The translations under genes and the position numbers were made by a program. A DNA stretch of 64,000 bases from RGIG8597 sp045133795 (lineage in GTDB: Bacteria > Spirochaetota > GWE2-31-10): assembly GCA_045133795.1 (NCBI GenBank), contig JBGUUT010000108.1, forward strand, positions 15,442-79,441. Reading direction: 5' to 3'. The notes beneath the pieces were generated by a model that had not been told where the DNA came from, ran no database searches, and was given only the letters and a program-made list of their open reading frames with translations. Each line of letters starts with the position of its first letter. The first letter of the stretch is position 1. Positions 1-7,666 of the stretch are shown one piece after another.

Positions 1-584
1 ACTTTAGAAAAAGTTTCTTTTATTTCCACGTCTTTTTCTATTTTAGCAAGTCTTTTTCCATCAGTTGTAACCATTCTTAGTTTATTATCTTCATATTCAA
101 ACAAAGTACCTATTGCAAATTTTCTATTGTCATTTTGTGATACCGCAAACTTTGTTTTGTTTATCATATCAGCAAAAATGTCTTTAGGTACGTTAAAATA
201 ATTGATATTTGAAGTATCTAAGATTTCAGGAAATTTATCTGGCGAAATACCTTTGAGATTGTATTTTAAAGTGTTTTTTCCTTTTGCTTTTATTTGAATA
301 TTTAAATCACTATCGCTTTGTATTTCTATTTCATCTGAAGGTAATTTTCTTGCTATAGAATAAAGCTTGTTTGAGTTTACACAGATTTCTCCTTCTTCTT
401 CTACATCAGCTCCTATTTCTCCATAGAAACTTATTAATGTATCGCAAGCTTTTATTGTTAATTGATTGTTTTGTGCTTTTATATGAATGTTTGATAATAT
501 AGTTATACTGTTTTTTGAAGATATAACACTTTCACAAATACCAAGAATTTTGTTTAGACTTTCAATTGAACAGAAAAATTTCAT
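1..584 (-). CDS. dnaN: DNA polymerase III beta sliding clamp, N-terminal part
   Basis: Translating the minus strand from 584 gives an open frame to the window edge, about 194 residues, beginning MKFFCSIESLNKIL. This is the typical start of the beta clamp, the ring that tethers DNA polymerase III to DNA; the C-terminal half lies outside the window. Two tandem ATG codons exist (587 and 584). The second is preferred because AGGAG then sits 5 nt upstream and because the family begins MKF. The gene lies downstream of dnaA on the same strand, the classical order, but here they are separated by about 2.3 kb of inserted DNA, so dnaN probably has its own promoter between 585 and 1000. Identification is firm; only the start choice is uncertain. 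Confidence 0.93.
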   Translation of the reverse strand, partial: MKFFCSIESLNKILGICESVISSKNSITILSNIHIKAQNNQLTIKACDTLISFYGEIGADVEEEGEICVNSNKLYSIARKLPSDEIEIQSDSDLNIQIKAKGKNTLKYNLKGISPDKFPEILDTSNINYFNVPKDIFADMINKTKFAVSQNDNRKFAIGTLFEYEDNKLRMVTTDGKRLAKIEKDVEIKETFSK

Positions 585-721
585 CATAACTCCTTTAGTT
601 ATTAACTTTCTCTATTATTTCTAAATTTATTAAATTTTAGTAGTAGAAGTAATAGGGGGTGTTTATATGTTTATAACACAGTTAAATTGTTTTATATAGC
701 GATTTTACAGTTATGAAAACT

Positions 722-758
722 TGTTCATAAGGTTTTCTGGTTATTAACGTTATAAACA
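722..758. other. DnaA-box-like motifs upstream of dnaN
   Basis: TGTTCATAA at 722-730 (TTATGAACA on the minus strand) and TTATAAACA at 750-758 both fit the relaxed DnaA box TTATNNACA. Between them TTATTAACG at 741-749 has one mismatch. Another exact TTATTAACA lies at 1283-1291. The clustering just upstream of dnaN, together with the cluster upstream of dnaA, suggests a second origin or regulatory sub-region. In AT-rich DNA single matches occur by chance, so the grouping is the evidence. Confidence 0.45.
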
Positions 759-827
759 TAAAAATACTTTTTAACATTTTATTCTATCTTATTAAACAAC
801 TTATCACTAATATTTTTGTCTCAATAT

Positions 828-860
828 CTTCTTTTATTCTGTTTTCAATATTAATAACTT
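828..860 (-). repeat. Perfect 33-bp copy of the dnaA 3' end (copy A)
   Basis: These 33 bases are identical to 2945-2977 inside the last codons of dnaA; similarity stops abruptly on both sides. On the minus strand the copy encodes VINIENRIKE and then diverges from dnaA, running open for a further 12 or so codons before a stop. It looks like the original dnaA terminus, left next to dnaN after something inserted between the genes. A third, shorter copy lies at 1314-1326. Confidence 0.8.
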
Positions 861-1015
861 TATTTATCTTCCTTATAAAGCATTAATAATGATAATTGTT
901 TCTTCTTTTATAATACGGTTTATGTGTAATTGATTGTTGTAGTTATTTTCAAATATCATTATATATCTTTTGTATATTTTTTGCTTATAAGGTTAATAAA
1001 AGACTATGTAAATAA

Positions 1016-1055
1016 AGAAAAACGGCATTTCTTATATAAAAGAGATGTCGTTTTA
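1016..1055 (-). terminator. Hairpin terminator between the structured RNA and dnaN
   Basis: An 11-bp imperfect stem (1022-1032 with 1041-1051, including G-U pairs) is followed on the minus strand by five T and on the plus strand by four T. It would end minus-strand transcripts coming from the structured RNA or the genes beyond it, before dnaN. Confidence 0.55.
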
Positions 1056-1100
1056 TCAAAATAATATATAGAGGTGAAAAATAAGTGATAGTGCGGATAT

Positions 1101-1193
1101 AAAAAAGCGTCTGAGGGGGCGGGCCATTCCCCATAAAGACGGTAGCATAAAGCCCTTAATCTCTCGGCTGCCCTTTCCGATGTTCCAGACGCT
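1101..1193 (-). ncRNA. Candidate structured RNA, GC-rich, family unknown
   Basis: A segment of about 88 bases is far richer in G+C than its surroundings, as structural RNA genes in AT-rich genomes usually are. Its ends pair perfectly: AGCGTCTG at 1106-1113 with CAGACGCT at 1186-1193. Inside, GGGG/CCCC (1116-1119 with 1129-1132) and GGTAGC/GCTGCC (1141-1146 with 1167-1172) can form hairpins. On the minus strand the closing stem runs straight into six T, which would suit an RNA 3' end, and TGATAAT lies a few bases before the stem. However, the inner GGTAGC/GCTGCC pairing has a G-U on the plus strand but an A-C mismatch on the minus strand, so orientation is not certain. It does not match SRP RNA, tmRNA, 6S RNA or common riboswitch signatures that I know. 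Confidence 0.5.
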
Positions 1194-1260
1194 AATTAAA
1201 TATTATCATATAATAATGGAAGAAAAGATAATTTTTTTTTCTGTTATTTAAGGAAAGATA

Positions 1261-1326
1261 GTTTTTAACATTTTATTTTATCTTATTAACAACTTATCAT
1301 TGTTGTTAAATTCCTTCTTTTATTCT
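1261..1326 (-). repeat. Third, diverged copy of the dnaA end plus downstream sequence (copy C)
   Basis: Bases 1314-1326 repeat the last codons of dnaA (RIKEG, then I and a stop). The adjoining 1261-1300 matches 766-807, the sequence beside copy A, with about two differences and one single-base indel. Copies A and C therefore share both the dnaA end and the DNA that followed it, which implies duplication of the junction rather than chance similarity. Confidence 0.6.
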
Positions 1327-1413
1327 ACCAATGCTATATGCTTGTGTATAGAAGGCAATAATAATTGGCGTTCTCGAATTAATTAGTAGAAGATAATTCT
1401 ATAAAACCAGTTA

Positions 1414-2031
1414 TTAATTAACAACAAGTGCAGAGAAGGTGTCTACGATTTTTTTTACAAAATTAGAAACATTACTGTCTGTGAAAGTCCCCAAGTCCTG
1501 TGGTTCAGGAACATTATCAATTCGCTTCACAGTTGCCTGTGGATGATTTTTATTATAAGCGTCGATAATCGAATTAAAACCACGAAGTAGAAAAACATAA
1601 GCATAATACGCATCGTTAAGATGTTTTACGAGTTTTTCAAAGTTTGGGTTTGTAACTTCATTTGCTTTAGTCGTAACCGTATCATAAGAGTTTTTCGCAT
1701 TTTGAAATTTATTTTCAATAGCTACTGAAAGTCCCAAATCCTTAAAATCGTTTGAGGTTTTATACTTATTGTAAAATCCAACAAGTAAGCTTGAAGTCCG
1801 CTTAAACTCTTCGAAGAAAGACTCATAGGAATCTTTTATACTTTTCTTGTCAGTTTCGATGTCTTTCTCTGATTCGGTTAATGGGGCTAAAAGATAATTA
1901 CTTAGCAAGTTAACAAAAGAAAAATCCAACGCAAAAAAGCTATTCTTTAAGTCCGCTATGTCCTTTTGTAGGTCGGTTTTTATCTCGTCTTCAAAGAATT
2001 TGTTAAGTGCAAAAATTTTTTCAAAATCCAT
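1414..2031 (-). CDS. Unrecognised alpha-helical protein
   Basis: The frame encodes 205 residues with no signal peptide, membrane segment or motif that I recognise. It is rich in charged and hydrophobic residues in helical spacing, with few Gly or Pro until about residue 165, and no Cys, so an all-helical cytoplasmic protein is likely. GAGG precedes the ATG at a suitable distance and TATAAT lies about 35 bases upstream on the minus strand, so it may be transcribed alone. It lies inside the insert between dnaA and dnaN and follows a gene of similar size that is equally unfamiliar. Function is unknown; coding status is supported by length, start signal and lack of a competing frame. Confidence 0.6.
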   Translation of the reverse strand: MDFEKIFALNKFFEDEIKTDLQKDIADLKNSFFALDFSFVNLLSNYLLAPLTESEKDIETDKKSIKDSYESFFEEFKRTSSLLVGFYNKYKTSNDFKDLGLSVAIENKFQNAKNSYDTVTTKANEVTNPNFEKLVKHLNDAYYAYVFLLRGFNSIIDAYNKNHPQATVKRIDNVPEPQDLGTFTDSNVSNFVKKIVDTFSALVVN

Positions 2032-2110
2032 AATGATTTCCTCTTTTTCTAATTTAAATATTATAATCTTCCAATATTTACCCCTGTTATTTTAATGGTA
2101 CCAGAATGCG

Positions 2111-2122
2111 TTGTTGCAACAA
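2111..2122. promoter_or_regulatory. 12-bp perfect palindrome between the two insert genes
   Basis: TTGTTGCAACAA is a perfect 12-bp palindrome about 80 bases upstream of the 1414-2031 gene start. It could be an operator for that gene, but there is only one copy and no identified regulator. Confidence 0.2.
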
Positions 2123-2264
2123 TTTGTCAAAGGCGTTACCTTCTAGGTTATTCTGTCTGAAGTAACATAAAATTATATAACTTTGGAAAAACTCAGGCAA
2201 TATATGGATTGTTTCTGCTAATTGTACGTTTCTAAATAGCCATGTAGTACTTTTATTTTTTTGT

Positions 2265-2873
2265 TTATGACAAAGTAAGTGAATCTACTCCGGGAATAAT
2301 ATATTGTAAGCAATCTTTGCCTGAATCGGGGGCTTTATATGCCTTAAAACTACCACCATTTTTTTGGGCAATTTTTTTATAAGCTTTGTTAGCAGGATTT
2401 TCTTCTAAAGAGTCCCATTTTATACAAGTGTATTTTTGTTTTAATTCAGGAATAAGGTTAGCTAAATCACATGCAAGTGTAGTGTAAGGGTGGTCAATGT
2501 CAAAAGAAAACATTTTTATACCAATTATTTCAGTTCCTGAACAAATAATGGCTACGAATCCTTTTAAGTTTTTTGTTTCTGTGTCTATATTGAAAAATGA
2601 CTTTATTGTTCCACCTATAGACTTTATGGATAAAGAAATTAAATCGTACAAAGTAACATGCTCATCTTCTGGCTCAATGCTTGAAATAAGGTATTTGTAT
2701 TTTGTATCCATCAATTCTTTAGCTGGTGTTTTTAAGATATTTTCTACTGCCGGATTCTTTTTAAGATAATCATCTAGTACTTTGATTTCTGCTCTTTCTA
2801 GCACTTCTGTAATTCGATGACTTTTTCCAAGATAAGCAAAGAATTGTTCTACTATTTTTTCTTCTTTGGTCAC
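2265..2873 (-). CDS. Unrecognised protein, C-terminal half possibly GNAT-like
   Basis: The 202-residue product has a helical N-terminal third. Its C-terminal half resembles the closing part of GNAT acetyltransferases: two hydrophobic strands around 105-125 joined by a short turn, then CIKWDSLEENPANKAYKKI around 150-168, a GG, and a final strand CLQYIIPG. The WD...NPAN.AY.K pattern is typical of the last GNAT strand-helix unit, but the acetyl-CoA loop (Q/RxxGxG/A) is not evident, so catalytic activity is doubtful. The start is preceded by a GGGAGGAG-type ribosome-binding site. It ends before the next insert gene with a 233-base gap and starts about 60 bases after the dnaA stop, inside the dnaA-dnaN insert. 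Confidence 0.6.
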   Translation of the reverse strand: MTKEEKIVEQFFAYLGKSHRITEVLERAEIKVLDDYLKKNPAVENILKTPAKELMDTKYKYLISSIEPEDEHVTLYDLISLSIKSIGGTIKSFFNIDTETKNLKGFVAIICSGTEIIGIKMFSFDIDHPYTTLACDLANLIPELKQKYTCIKWDSLEENPANKAYKKIAQKNGGSFKAYKAPDSGKDCLQYIIPGVDSLTLS

Positions 2874-2936
2874 TTTTAATCTCCTCCCAAAAAAAAAGAA
2901 AAGACATTTTTTACAGAAAGCACTAAAAACAATTGA

Positions 2937-4400
2937 CTAACCACCTTCTTTTATTCTGTTTTCAATATTAATAACTTCAGATTTTAATTTTTTATCATCA
3001 TTCATACATTTTTTTATTTTGTTTGCAGCATGAATGATGGTTGCATGTTCTTTATTGAAATATTTTCCAATTTGATTTGTTGATAATCGAGTGTATTGTG
3101 TGCTCAAATACATAGCTATTTGTCTTGCGATAGCAATTGATTGTGTGCGTTTTTTACCTCGTATGTCTAAAACGGTTAAATCATAGTAATTCGCAACTAT
3201 TTCCATTATCTTATCAATAGATATATTTCCTACTGATTTAACAGCAGTTATTTTATCTTTTAAACATTTATTGATAACATCAATTGTTATTTCTTTTATA
3301 TTCATAATACTTGTATAAGCCAATAAATCCCTGAAAGCACCTTTTATTTCTCTTATGTTACCGGAAATATTTGTACAAATATATTCTATATTTTGAAGAT
3401 TTAAGTTCATGTTATTTTGTTGAGCTAAATCTTTTAATATAGCCATCTTTAATTCATAATCAGGTTGTTTTAATTCTACGGTTGTCCCCATACTGAAACG
3501 ACTTTTAATTCTTTTTTCAACATCTTTAACTTTAGATATAGGTTGATCGCAAGTTATAACGATTTGTGTTTTTCTGTCATAAAGTTCGTTAAACGTATTA
3601 AAAAGCTCGTTTAAACAAGCACCTTTTCCGGATAAAACTTGAAAATCATCAAGAAGTAAAATATCTAGTTTGCGGTATTTTTCTCTGAATATTTTAGGTT
3701 TATCAGAGTCTTTATGTCTGATTGAATCTAAAAACTCATTTAAAAAATTTTCAGATGTAACATATGTAATTTTCTTTTGATTGAATAATCTTTCCGCACG
3801 TTGTTTTATTGCTTTTATAAGATGAGTTTTTCCGGTTCCGCTTTCGCCCCATAGAAAAAGAGGATTTCTTTTAGGATTACCGGGTTCTTCGGCTATTGTC
3901 TGAGCTAGTCTGAAAGCGTATTCGTTTGTATCATCTGTTAAAAACGAATCAAACGTACATTCTTCATCATTATCTGAAAAAACTCTGTCTGTTTGTTCTT
4001 CTTCAACAGGAAGAATTTCTTCTGCTTTTATATCAATAATCGGTTCTATTTTCTGAGGTTCTTCGACTAATTGTGTTTTAGGCGGAATTACAATTTTTTC
4101 TTCAATGATTTCTTTTTGTTTTGGCTGCTCTTTTTTTTCTATTTGAACTGCATCACATCCTGAATCAACGATAATATTGATGTTTATTTTCTGGTTCCAA
4201 CATTTTAAGAGTATATTTTCAAATGTTTTTTTGTAGTTTGAAAGAATAAAATCTTTTAAGAAATCGTTAGGAGTGACCAAGGTTAAGCTTTTGTCACCTT
4301 CTGAAAAAGAATAATATTGCAATTGTGTTAAAAACATACTTGGAACATCTTGTTCCGATATAAAATTTTGAATTCCTGTCCAGAAAATTGAATAATCCAT
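2937..4400 (-). CDS. dnaA: Chromosomal replication initiator protein DnaA
   Basis: The 487-residue product binds DnaA boxes and opens the origin. An N-terminal helicase-loading domain (about 1-75) is followed by a long acidic linker rich in Glu and Pro (about 85-145). The AAA+ domain carries Walker A GESGTGKT at 185-192 and Walker B LLLDDFQ at 248-254. The C-terminal helix-turn-helix contains the signature NKEHATIIHAANKI. Length is normal for the family. The last codons are duplicated twice downstream, and the present ending KEGG followed by a stop differs from the endings predicted at the other copies, so the true ancestral C terminus may have been swapped. dnaN follows on the same strand after the insert. 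Confidence 0.97.
   Translation of the reverse strand: MDYSIFWTGIQNFISEQDVPSMFLTQLQYYSFSEGDKSLTLVTPNDFLKDFILSNYKKTFENILLKCWNQKININIIVDSGCDAVQIEKKEQPKQKEIIEEKIVIPPKTQLVEEPQKIEPIIDIKAEEILPVEEEQTDRVFSDNDEECTFDSFLTDDTNEYAFRLAQTIAEEPGNPKRNPLFLWGESGTGKTHLIKAIKQRAERLFNQKKITYVTSENFLNEFLDSIRHKDSDKPKIFREKYRKLDILLLDDFQVLSGKGACLNELFNTFNELYDRKTQIVITCDQPISKVKDVEKRIKSRFSMGTTVELKQPDYELKMAILKDLAQQNNMNLNLQNIEYICTNISGNIREIKGAFRDLLAYTSIMNIKEITIDVINKCLKDKITAVKSVGNISIDKIMEIVANYYDLTVLDIRGKKRTQSIAIARQIAMYLSTQYTRLSTNQIGKYFNKEHATIIHAANKIKKCMNDDKKLKSEVINIENRIKEGG
2945..2977 (-). repeat. 33-bp direct repeat within the dnaA 3' end (copy B)
   Basis: This segment inside dnaA is identical to 828-860 and shares 13 bases with 1314-1326. 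Together the copies bracket the structured RNA and the two unrecognised genes, in the arrangement expected of attachment-site duplications left by integration at a gene 3' end. Confidence 0.8.
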
Positions 4401-4438
4401 GTCACATATCCTATGTATAAAAAAAGTAATAAAAAAAT

Positions 4439-4456
4439 AAAATTGAATTCAATTTT
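4439..4456. promoter_or_regulatory. 18-bp perfect palindrome upstream of dnaA
   Basis: AAAATTGAATTCAATTTT lies 39 bases before the dnaA start codon, beside a minus-strand TATACT that may be a -10 element. It could be an operator controlling dnaA or part of the origin unwinding region. AT-rich sequence makes such palindromes less surprising. Confidence 0.35.
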
Positions 4457-4500
4457 TAGTATACTGGTGCCGAAAATCGAATCTTTTTTTGTATCGGTAC

Positions 4501-4700
4501 TTAAAACAGTTTATTAACAAGTTTTTTGAAAAAAAATATTTCTACGATTTATTAACAAGAGTACGTTTGAATTACTTGTTAATACTTGTAACTTGTTTAA
4601 TAAACATTAATTAGAAGAAAAAAGGTAATGTTTTTTTATAATGTTATTAACATAGATATAGTTAAAAAATGAGTTAAATTAACAAGTTATTAACAACTTT
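4501..4700. other. oriC: Probable replication origin region with DnaA boxes
   Basis: Four exact TTATTAACA motifs occur in under 200 bases, at 4511-4519, 4549-4557, 4644-4652 and 4687-4695, all on the plus strand; a one-mismatch copy in the other orientation lies at 4577-4585. They fit the relaxed DnaA box TTATNNACA. The surrounding DNA is extremely AT-rich and non-coding, lies between divergent dnaA and pgeF, and gene direction switches here. This is the usual place and composition of a bacterial origin. Confidence 0.65.
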
Positions 4701-4711
4701 AGGAGTTTAAT

Positions 4712-5488
4712 GTGATTATTAAAGATAGTTATTTACAACCTTTTTGGAGTGAGAAATTCGCAGATTATATATGTTGTGGTTTTACTTTAGCACAAATGGG
4801 AAACATGGCATTGACAAGAGAAAGTTTGAACGGAAAGACTACAAGTTTCAATAAAGAGCAGATATTGAAAGAGGTAAAAGCTGATGATTTTTCTCTCTTT
4901 TCTCCGCTTCAAACGCATTCTAATGAGTTTATAGAGGTTTTACCGCATATAAAAGATTGTGGAAGATATGGAAAAGAAGATGCAATTGAAGGTGATGCAG
5001 CAATAACTGAAAACACTAAAATGATGTTGTTAACGACATGGGCGGATTGTATTCCGGTTATATTATATTCTCCGGAAAATAATATAGTTGCGACAATTCA
5101 CTCAGGATGGAAAGGAACTTATAAACAGATTGTGAACAATGTACTGTCATATTTTCACAAGAAACAAACAAATTTTGAACAACTATATGCAGCAGTTGGA
5201 CCGGGTATAAAAAAGTGTTGTTATCAAGTAAGTGATGATTTTTTAGATTATTTTCCTTTATATAAAGATAAGCTTTTTCAATATAAAAATGAAAAATTGT
5301 ATTTTGATTTGTCATATTGTGTTTATTTACAGCTAATAGAATGTGGAATAAAACAAGAAAATATTGATTACAGTGAATATTGTACTTGTTGCAATGAATC
5401 TCCTTTATTTTCTTCATTTAGAAGAGAAAAAGATTTATTTCAAGGACAGGCTGCGTTTATAGGAATGAGAAAGAAATATGGAGAATAA
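4712..5488 (+). CDS. pgeF: PgeF/YfiH-family multicopper-oxidase-like purine nucleoside phosphorylase
   Basis: This is a 258-residue protein of the family once called polyphenol oxidase (laccase domain), whose members phosphorolyse purine nucleosides and in E. coli edit peptidoglycan precursors. The zinc-site residues are present: His69 in LQTHS, Cys113 in WADCIPV and His130 in TIHSGWKGT. Other family blocks are EGDAAIT and AAVGPGIKKCCYQV. Length is normal. Translation starts at GTG, six bases after AGGAG. The gene overlaps the following pseudouridine synthase gene by 11 bases, so the two are co-transcribed from the origin-side region. Confidence 0.9.
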   Translation: MIIKDSYLQPFWSEKFADYICCGFTLAQMGNMALTRESLNGKTTSFNKEQILKEVKADDFSLFSPLQTHSNEFIEVLPHIKDCGRYGKEDAIEGDAAITENTKMMLLTTWADCIPVILYSPENNIVATIHSGWKGTYKQIVNNVLSYFHKKQTNFEQLYAAVGPGIKKCCYQVSDDFLDYFPLYKDKLFQYKNEKLYFDLSYCVYLQLIECGIKQENIDYSEYCTCCNESPLFSSFRREKDLFQGQAAFIGMRKKYGE

Positions 5489-6134
5489 TTTATTTTATGA
5501 AATCGTAGATAATAATGAAGATTTTATAGTTATTAACAAGTTTCCTGATGTAAGTTTCCATTCTGAGAATAATGAAGTTGGATTGTTTGCTAAGTTAAAA
5601 GAAGATTTAAATATTCCGCTGTTTTCGGTACATAGGCTTGATAAAATAACATCAGGCTTGATATTGATAGCTAAAAGTTCCGAATCGGCAGCAGAATTGT
5701 CTGATTTATTTTCATCAAGACAAATAGAAAAATATTATGTCGCCGTATCGGATAAAAAGCCTAAGAAAAAGCAAGGTATTATTTCCGGTGATATGAAGAA
5801 AGCAAGAAGAGGTCAATGGAAATTATGCAGAACTTATGAAAATCCGGCAATAACCCGCTTTTCTTCCTTAAAACACGAAGATAAATATTTATTTTTATTA
5901 AAACCGCAAACAGGAAAAACGCATCAAATAAGAGTTGCGATGAAATCAATTTGTGCTCCTATAGTAGGAGATGTTTTATATGGCGGCACAGTGTCGGATA
6001 GAGGGTATTTGCATTCGATAAAATTAAGTTTTTCTCATAAAGGAAAGAAATACGAGTATATTAATTTTCCTAATGTAGGTAAGCTTTTTAAGGTTGAAGA
6101 AGTAGAAAGATTGATGTCAGAAATTATTTTGTAA
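5478..6134 (+). CDS. RluA-family RNA pseudouridine synthase
   Basis: The 218-residue product converts uridine to pseudouridine in rRNA or tRNA. The catalytic motif HRLDKITSG carries the nucleophile Asp55, and the family block TGKTHQIRVA is near residue 150. No S4 domain precedes it, so it is the short single-domain form; the target (for example 23S rRNA or tRNA position 32) cannot be told from sequence. It overlaps pgeF by 11 bases, which indicates translational coupling. Confidence 0.9.
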   Translation: MENNLFYEIVDNNEDFIVINKFPDVSFHSENNEVGLFAKLKEDLNIPLFSVHRLDKITSGLILIAKSSESAAELSDLFSSRQIEKYYVAVSDKKPKKKQGIISGDMKKARRGQWKLCRTYENPAITRFSSLKHEDKYLFLLKPQTGKTHQIRVAMKSICAPIVGDVLYGGTVSDRGYLHSIKLSFSHKGKKYEYINFPNVGKLFKVEEVERLMSEIIL

Positions 6135-6166
6135 TATACGAGTTATTTTAAAAAAAAAGAAAGATA

Positions 6167-6194
6167 TTGATTTTTGAAAATTTTCTCGTATAGT
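6167..6194 (+). promoter_or_regulatory. Likely sigma-70-type promoter of the V-ATPase operon
   Basis: TTGATT (6167-6172) and TATAGT (6189-6194) are separated by 16 bases and lie 33 bases before the atpE start. This fits a vegetative -35/-10 pair serving the whole operon. Confidence 0.45.
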
Positions 6195-6227
6195 GTAGAA
6201 CAATATTTTTAAAAAAGGGGTTGGTTG

Positions 6228-6836
6228 ATGGAATCTAAATTGCAAGAACTGACACAAAAGATTTATCAAGACGGAATTGAAAAAGCTAATAATGAAGCAA
6301 AAGCGTTACTTGATAGTGCAAAAAAAGAAGCTGAGCAAATTTTAGCAGAAGCAAAAAAAGAAGCTGAAACTTTAAAGGCAAATGCAAAGAAAGATGCAGA
6401 ATTGTTGGAACAAAAGACAAATGCAGAAATAAAAGTTGCAGGCGAACAAGCCATGTCTTTATTAAAACAAGAAATTACAGCTATTTTATCAAAAAATACT
6501 ATTTCAGCAGGAGTATCTGAAGCTGTAAACGGTAAAGAATTAATAGCAGATGTAGTAAAAGTTGTTGCTGCTAAAATGGGTTCAGAAGAAATGGATTTGA
6601 ATGTTATTCTTCCTGAAAAATCAAAAGCTGATTTTGAAGCTTTCTTAAAGAAAGAAATGACTGCATTCTTGAATAAAGGAATGGAGTTGAAATTTGAAGA
6701 AAGAATGGCTGGCGGATTTAAAATTACACCGAAAGACGGTTCATATGTATTGTCTTTTACTGAAGATGATTTTGTGAATTTCTTTCAGTCATTTTTAAGA
6801 CCGAAAGCAAAGAAAATTCTCTTCCCGGGAGCATAA
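6228..6836 (+). CDS. atpE: V/A-type ATPase subunit E
   Basis: Subunit E forms, with partners, the peripheral stalk that holds the catalytic head still. The 202-residue product has a long Ala/Lys/Glu-rich coiled coil at about 15-75 and a globular C-terminal domain, as expected for E. The ATG at 6228 is chosen over the TTG at 6225 because AGGGG lies 7 nt upstream. It is the first gene of a tightly packed operon (2-base gap to the next gene). No separate subunit G/H partner gene is present here. Confidence 0.85.
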   Translation: MESKLQELTQKIYQDGIEKANNEAKALLDSAKKEAEQILAEAKKEAETLKANAKKDAELLEQKTNAEIKVAGEQAMSLLKQEITAILSKNTISAGVSEAVNGKELIADVVKVVAAKMGSEEMDLNVILPEKSKADFEAFLKKEMTAFLNKGMELKFEERMAGGFKITPKDGSYVLSFTEDDFVNFFQSFLRPKAKKILFPGA

Positions 6837-6838
6837 CA

Positions 6839-7666
6839 GTGAAAGAATATTTTTATCTGATATCAAGCCTTCCAGATTTGGAGCTTGATTCACAGAAAAA
6901 ACTTCCTTCATTGACCGAGTTTCTTGATTTTTGTGAAAGTCAGTTATCGGAAAAGGAATTTAAGGAATTAAAAAAGGTATTTATTTTTAATGATATTTTA
7001 AATGCCGTAAAAAATAGTTCCGGTAATTCTACCCCTTATCTTTATCCTGCATTTTATACAAAAGAAGAGTTTGATGAAAATCTAAAAGATCCGGATGATT
7101 TTTTCCCTTTTCTATCGACTTATTTTAATAATAAAAAATCAGGTAAAAGAAATTTTCCTGATTTACAGGAAACAGATGAGGTTTTTGCCCTTTTCTTCGA
7201 AAATCTTGAATCATTAAGTAAAAATCGCTTTATAACAGATTATTTTCGTTTTGAACTGGATTTAAGAAATACGTTAACTTTTTTGAATATGAAAAAAAGT
7301 AATATGGATTTTAAAGATTTTCTGGTTCCTTTCGGAGATTCTTATGAACGATTGTCTAAGACAATGAATGTAGAAAATTCATTGCCGGATATAGAAGTGA
7401 TTGTAGAATCGGTAAATGAAGGTGATATTATTGCGACAGAATTAACAGTGGATAATATTCGCTGGAAATGGCTGGATAATGAAGTGGGAAATGACTATTT
7501 CTCATTAAAATTTATAATAGCATATGCAGTCAAACTTACATCAGTAGAAAGATGGCGTAAATTAACAGATATTTCCGGAAAAAATATGCTTGATAAACTG
7601 ATTGATAAAATCAAGACAAGTATTGTTTTTTCGGATGAGTTTTTAAAATCTGGAGGTAAAAAATAA
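6839..7666 (+). CDS. DUF2764 V-ATPase operon protein
   Basis: The 275-residue protein starts with KEYFYLISSLPDLELD, the characteristic opening of DUF2764, a family found between E and A subunit genes in spirochaete, chlamydial and Bacteroidetes V-ATPase operons. No membrane segment or catalytic motif is visible. It starts at GTG and its stop overlaps the atpA start (TAATG), so it is translated in step with the ATPase genes. The operon has no recognisable subunit C or F, and position and size make this the natural candidate for a C-like (central-stalk adaptor) role. That role is inference. Confidence 0.8.
   Translation: MKEYFYLISSLPDLELDSQKKLPSLTEFLDFCESQLSEKEFKELKKVFIFNDILNAVKNSSGNSTPYLYPAFYTKEEFDENLKDPDDFFPFLSTYFNNKKSGKRNFPDLQETDEVFALFFENLESLSKNRFITDYFRFELDLRNTLTFLNMKKSNMDFKDFLVPFGDSYERLSKTMNVENSLPDIEVIVESVNEGDIIATELTVDNIRWKWLDNEVGNDYFSLKFIIAYAVKLTSVERWRKLTDISGKNMLDKLIDKIKTSIVFSDEFLKSGGKK

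Noticed and set aside
1101..1193. Resemblance of part of the minus strand (CGGAAAGGGCAGCC) to the SRP RNA tetraloop region
   Set aside because: The strictly conserved GGAAGGAAGCA arrangement and the long opposing strand are absent; the closing stem is only a few bases away, so the SRP fold cannot form.
5530..5538. TTATTAACA DnaA-like box inside the pseudouridine synthase gene
   Set aside because: It is a single copy within coding sequence (Val-Ile-Asn-Lys) and likely chance in AT-rich DNA.
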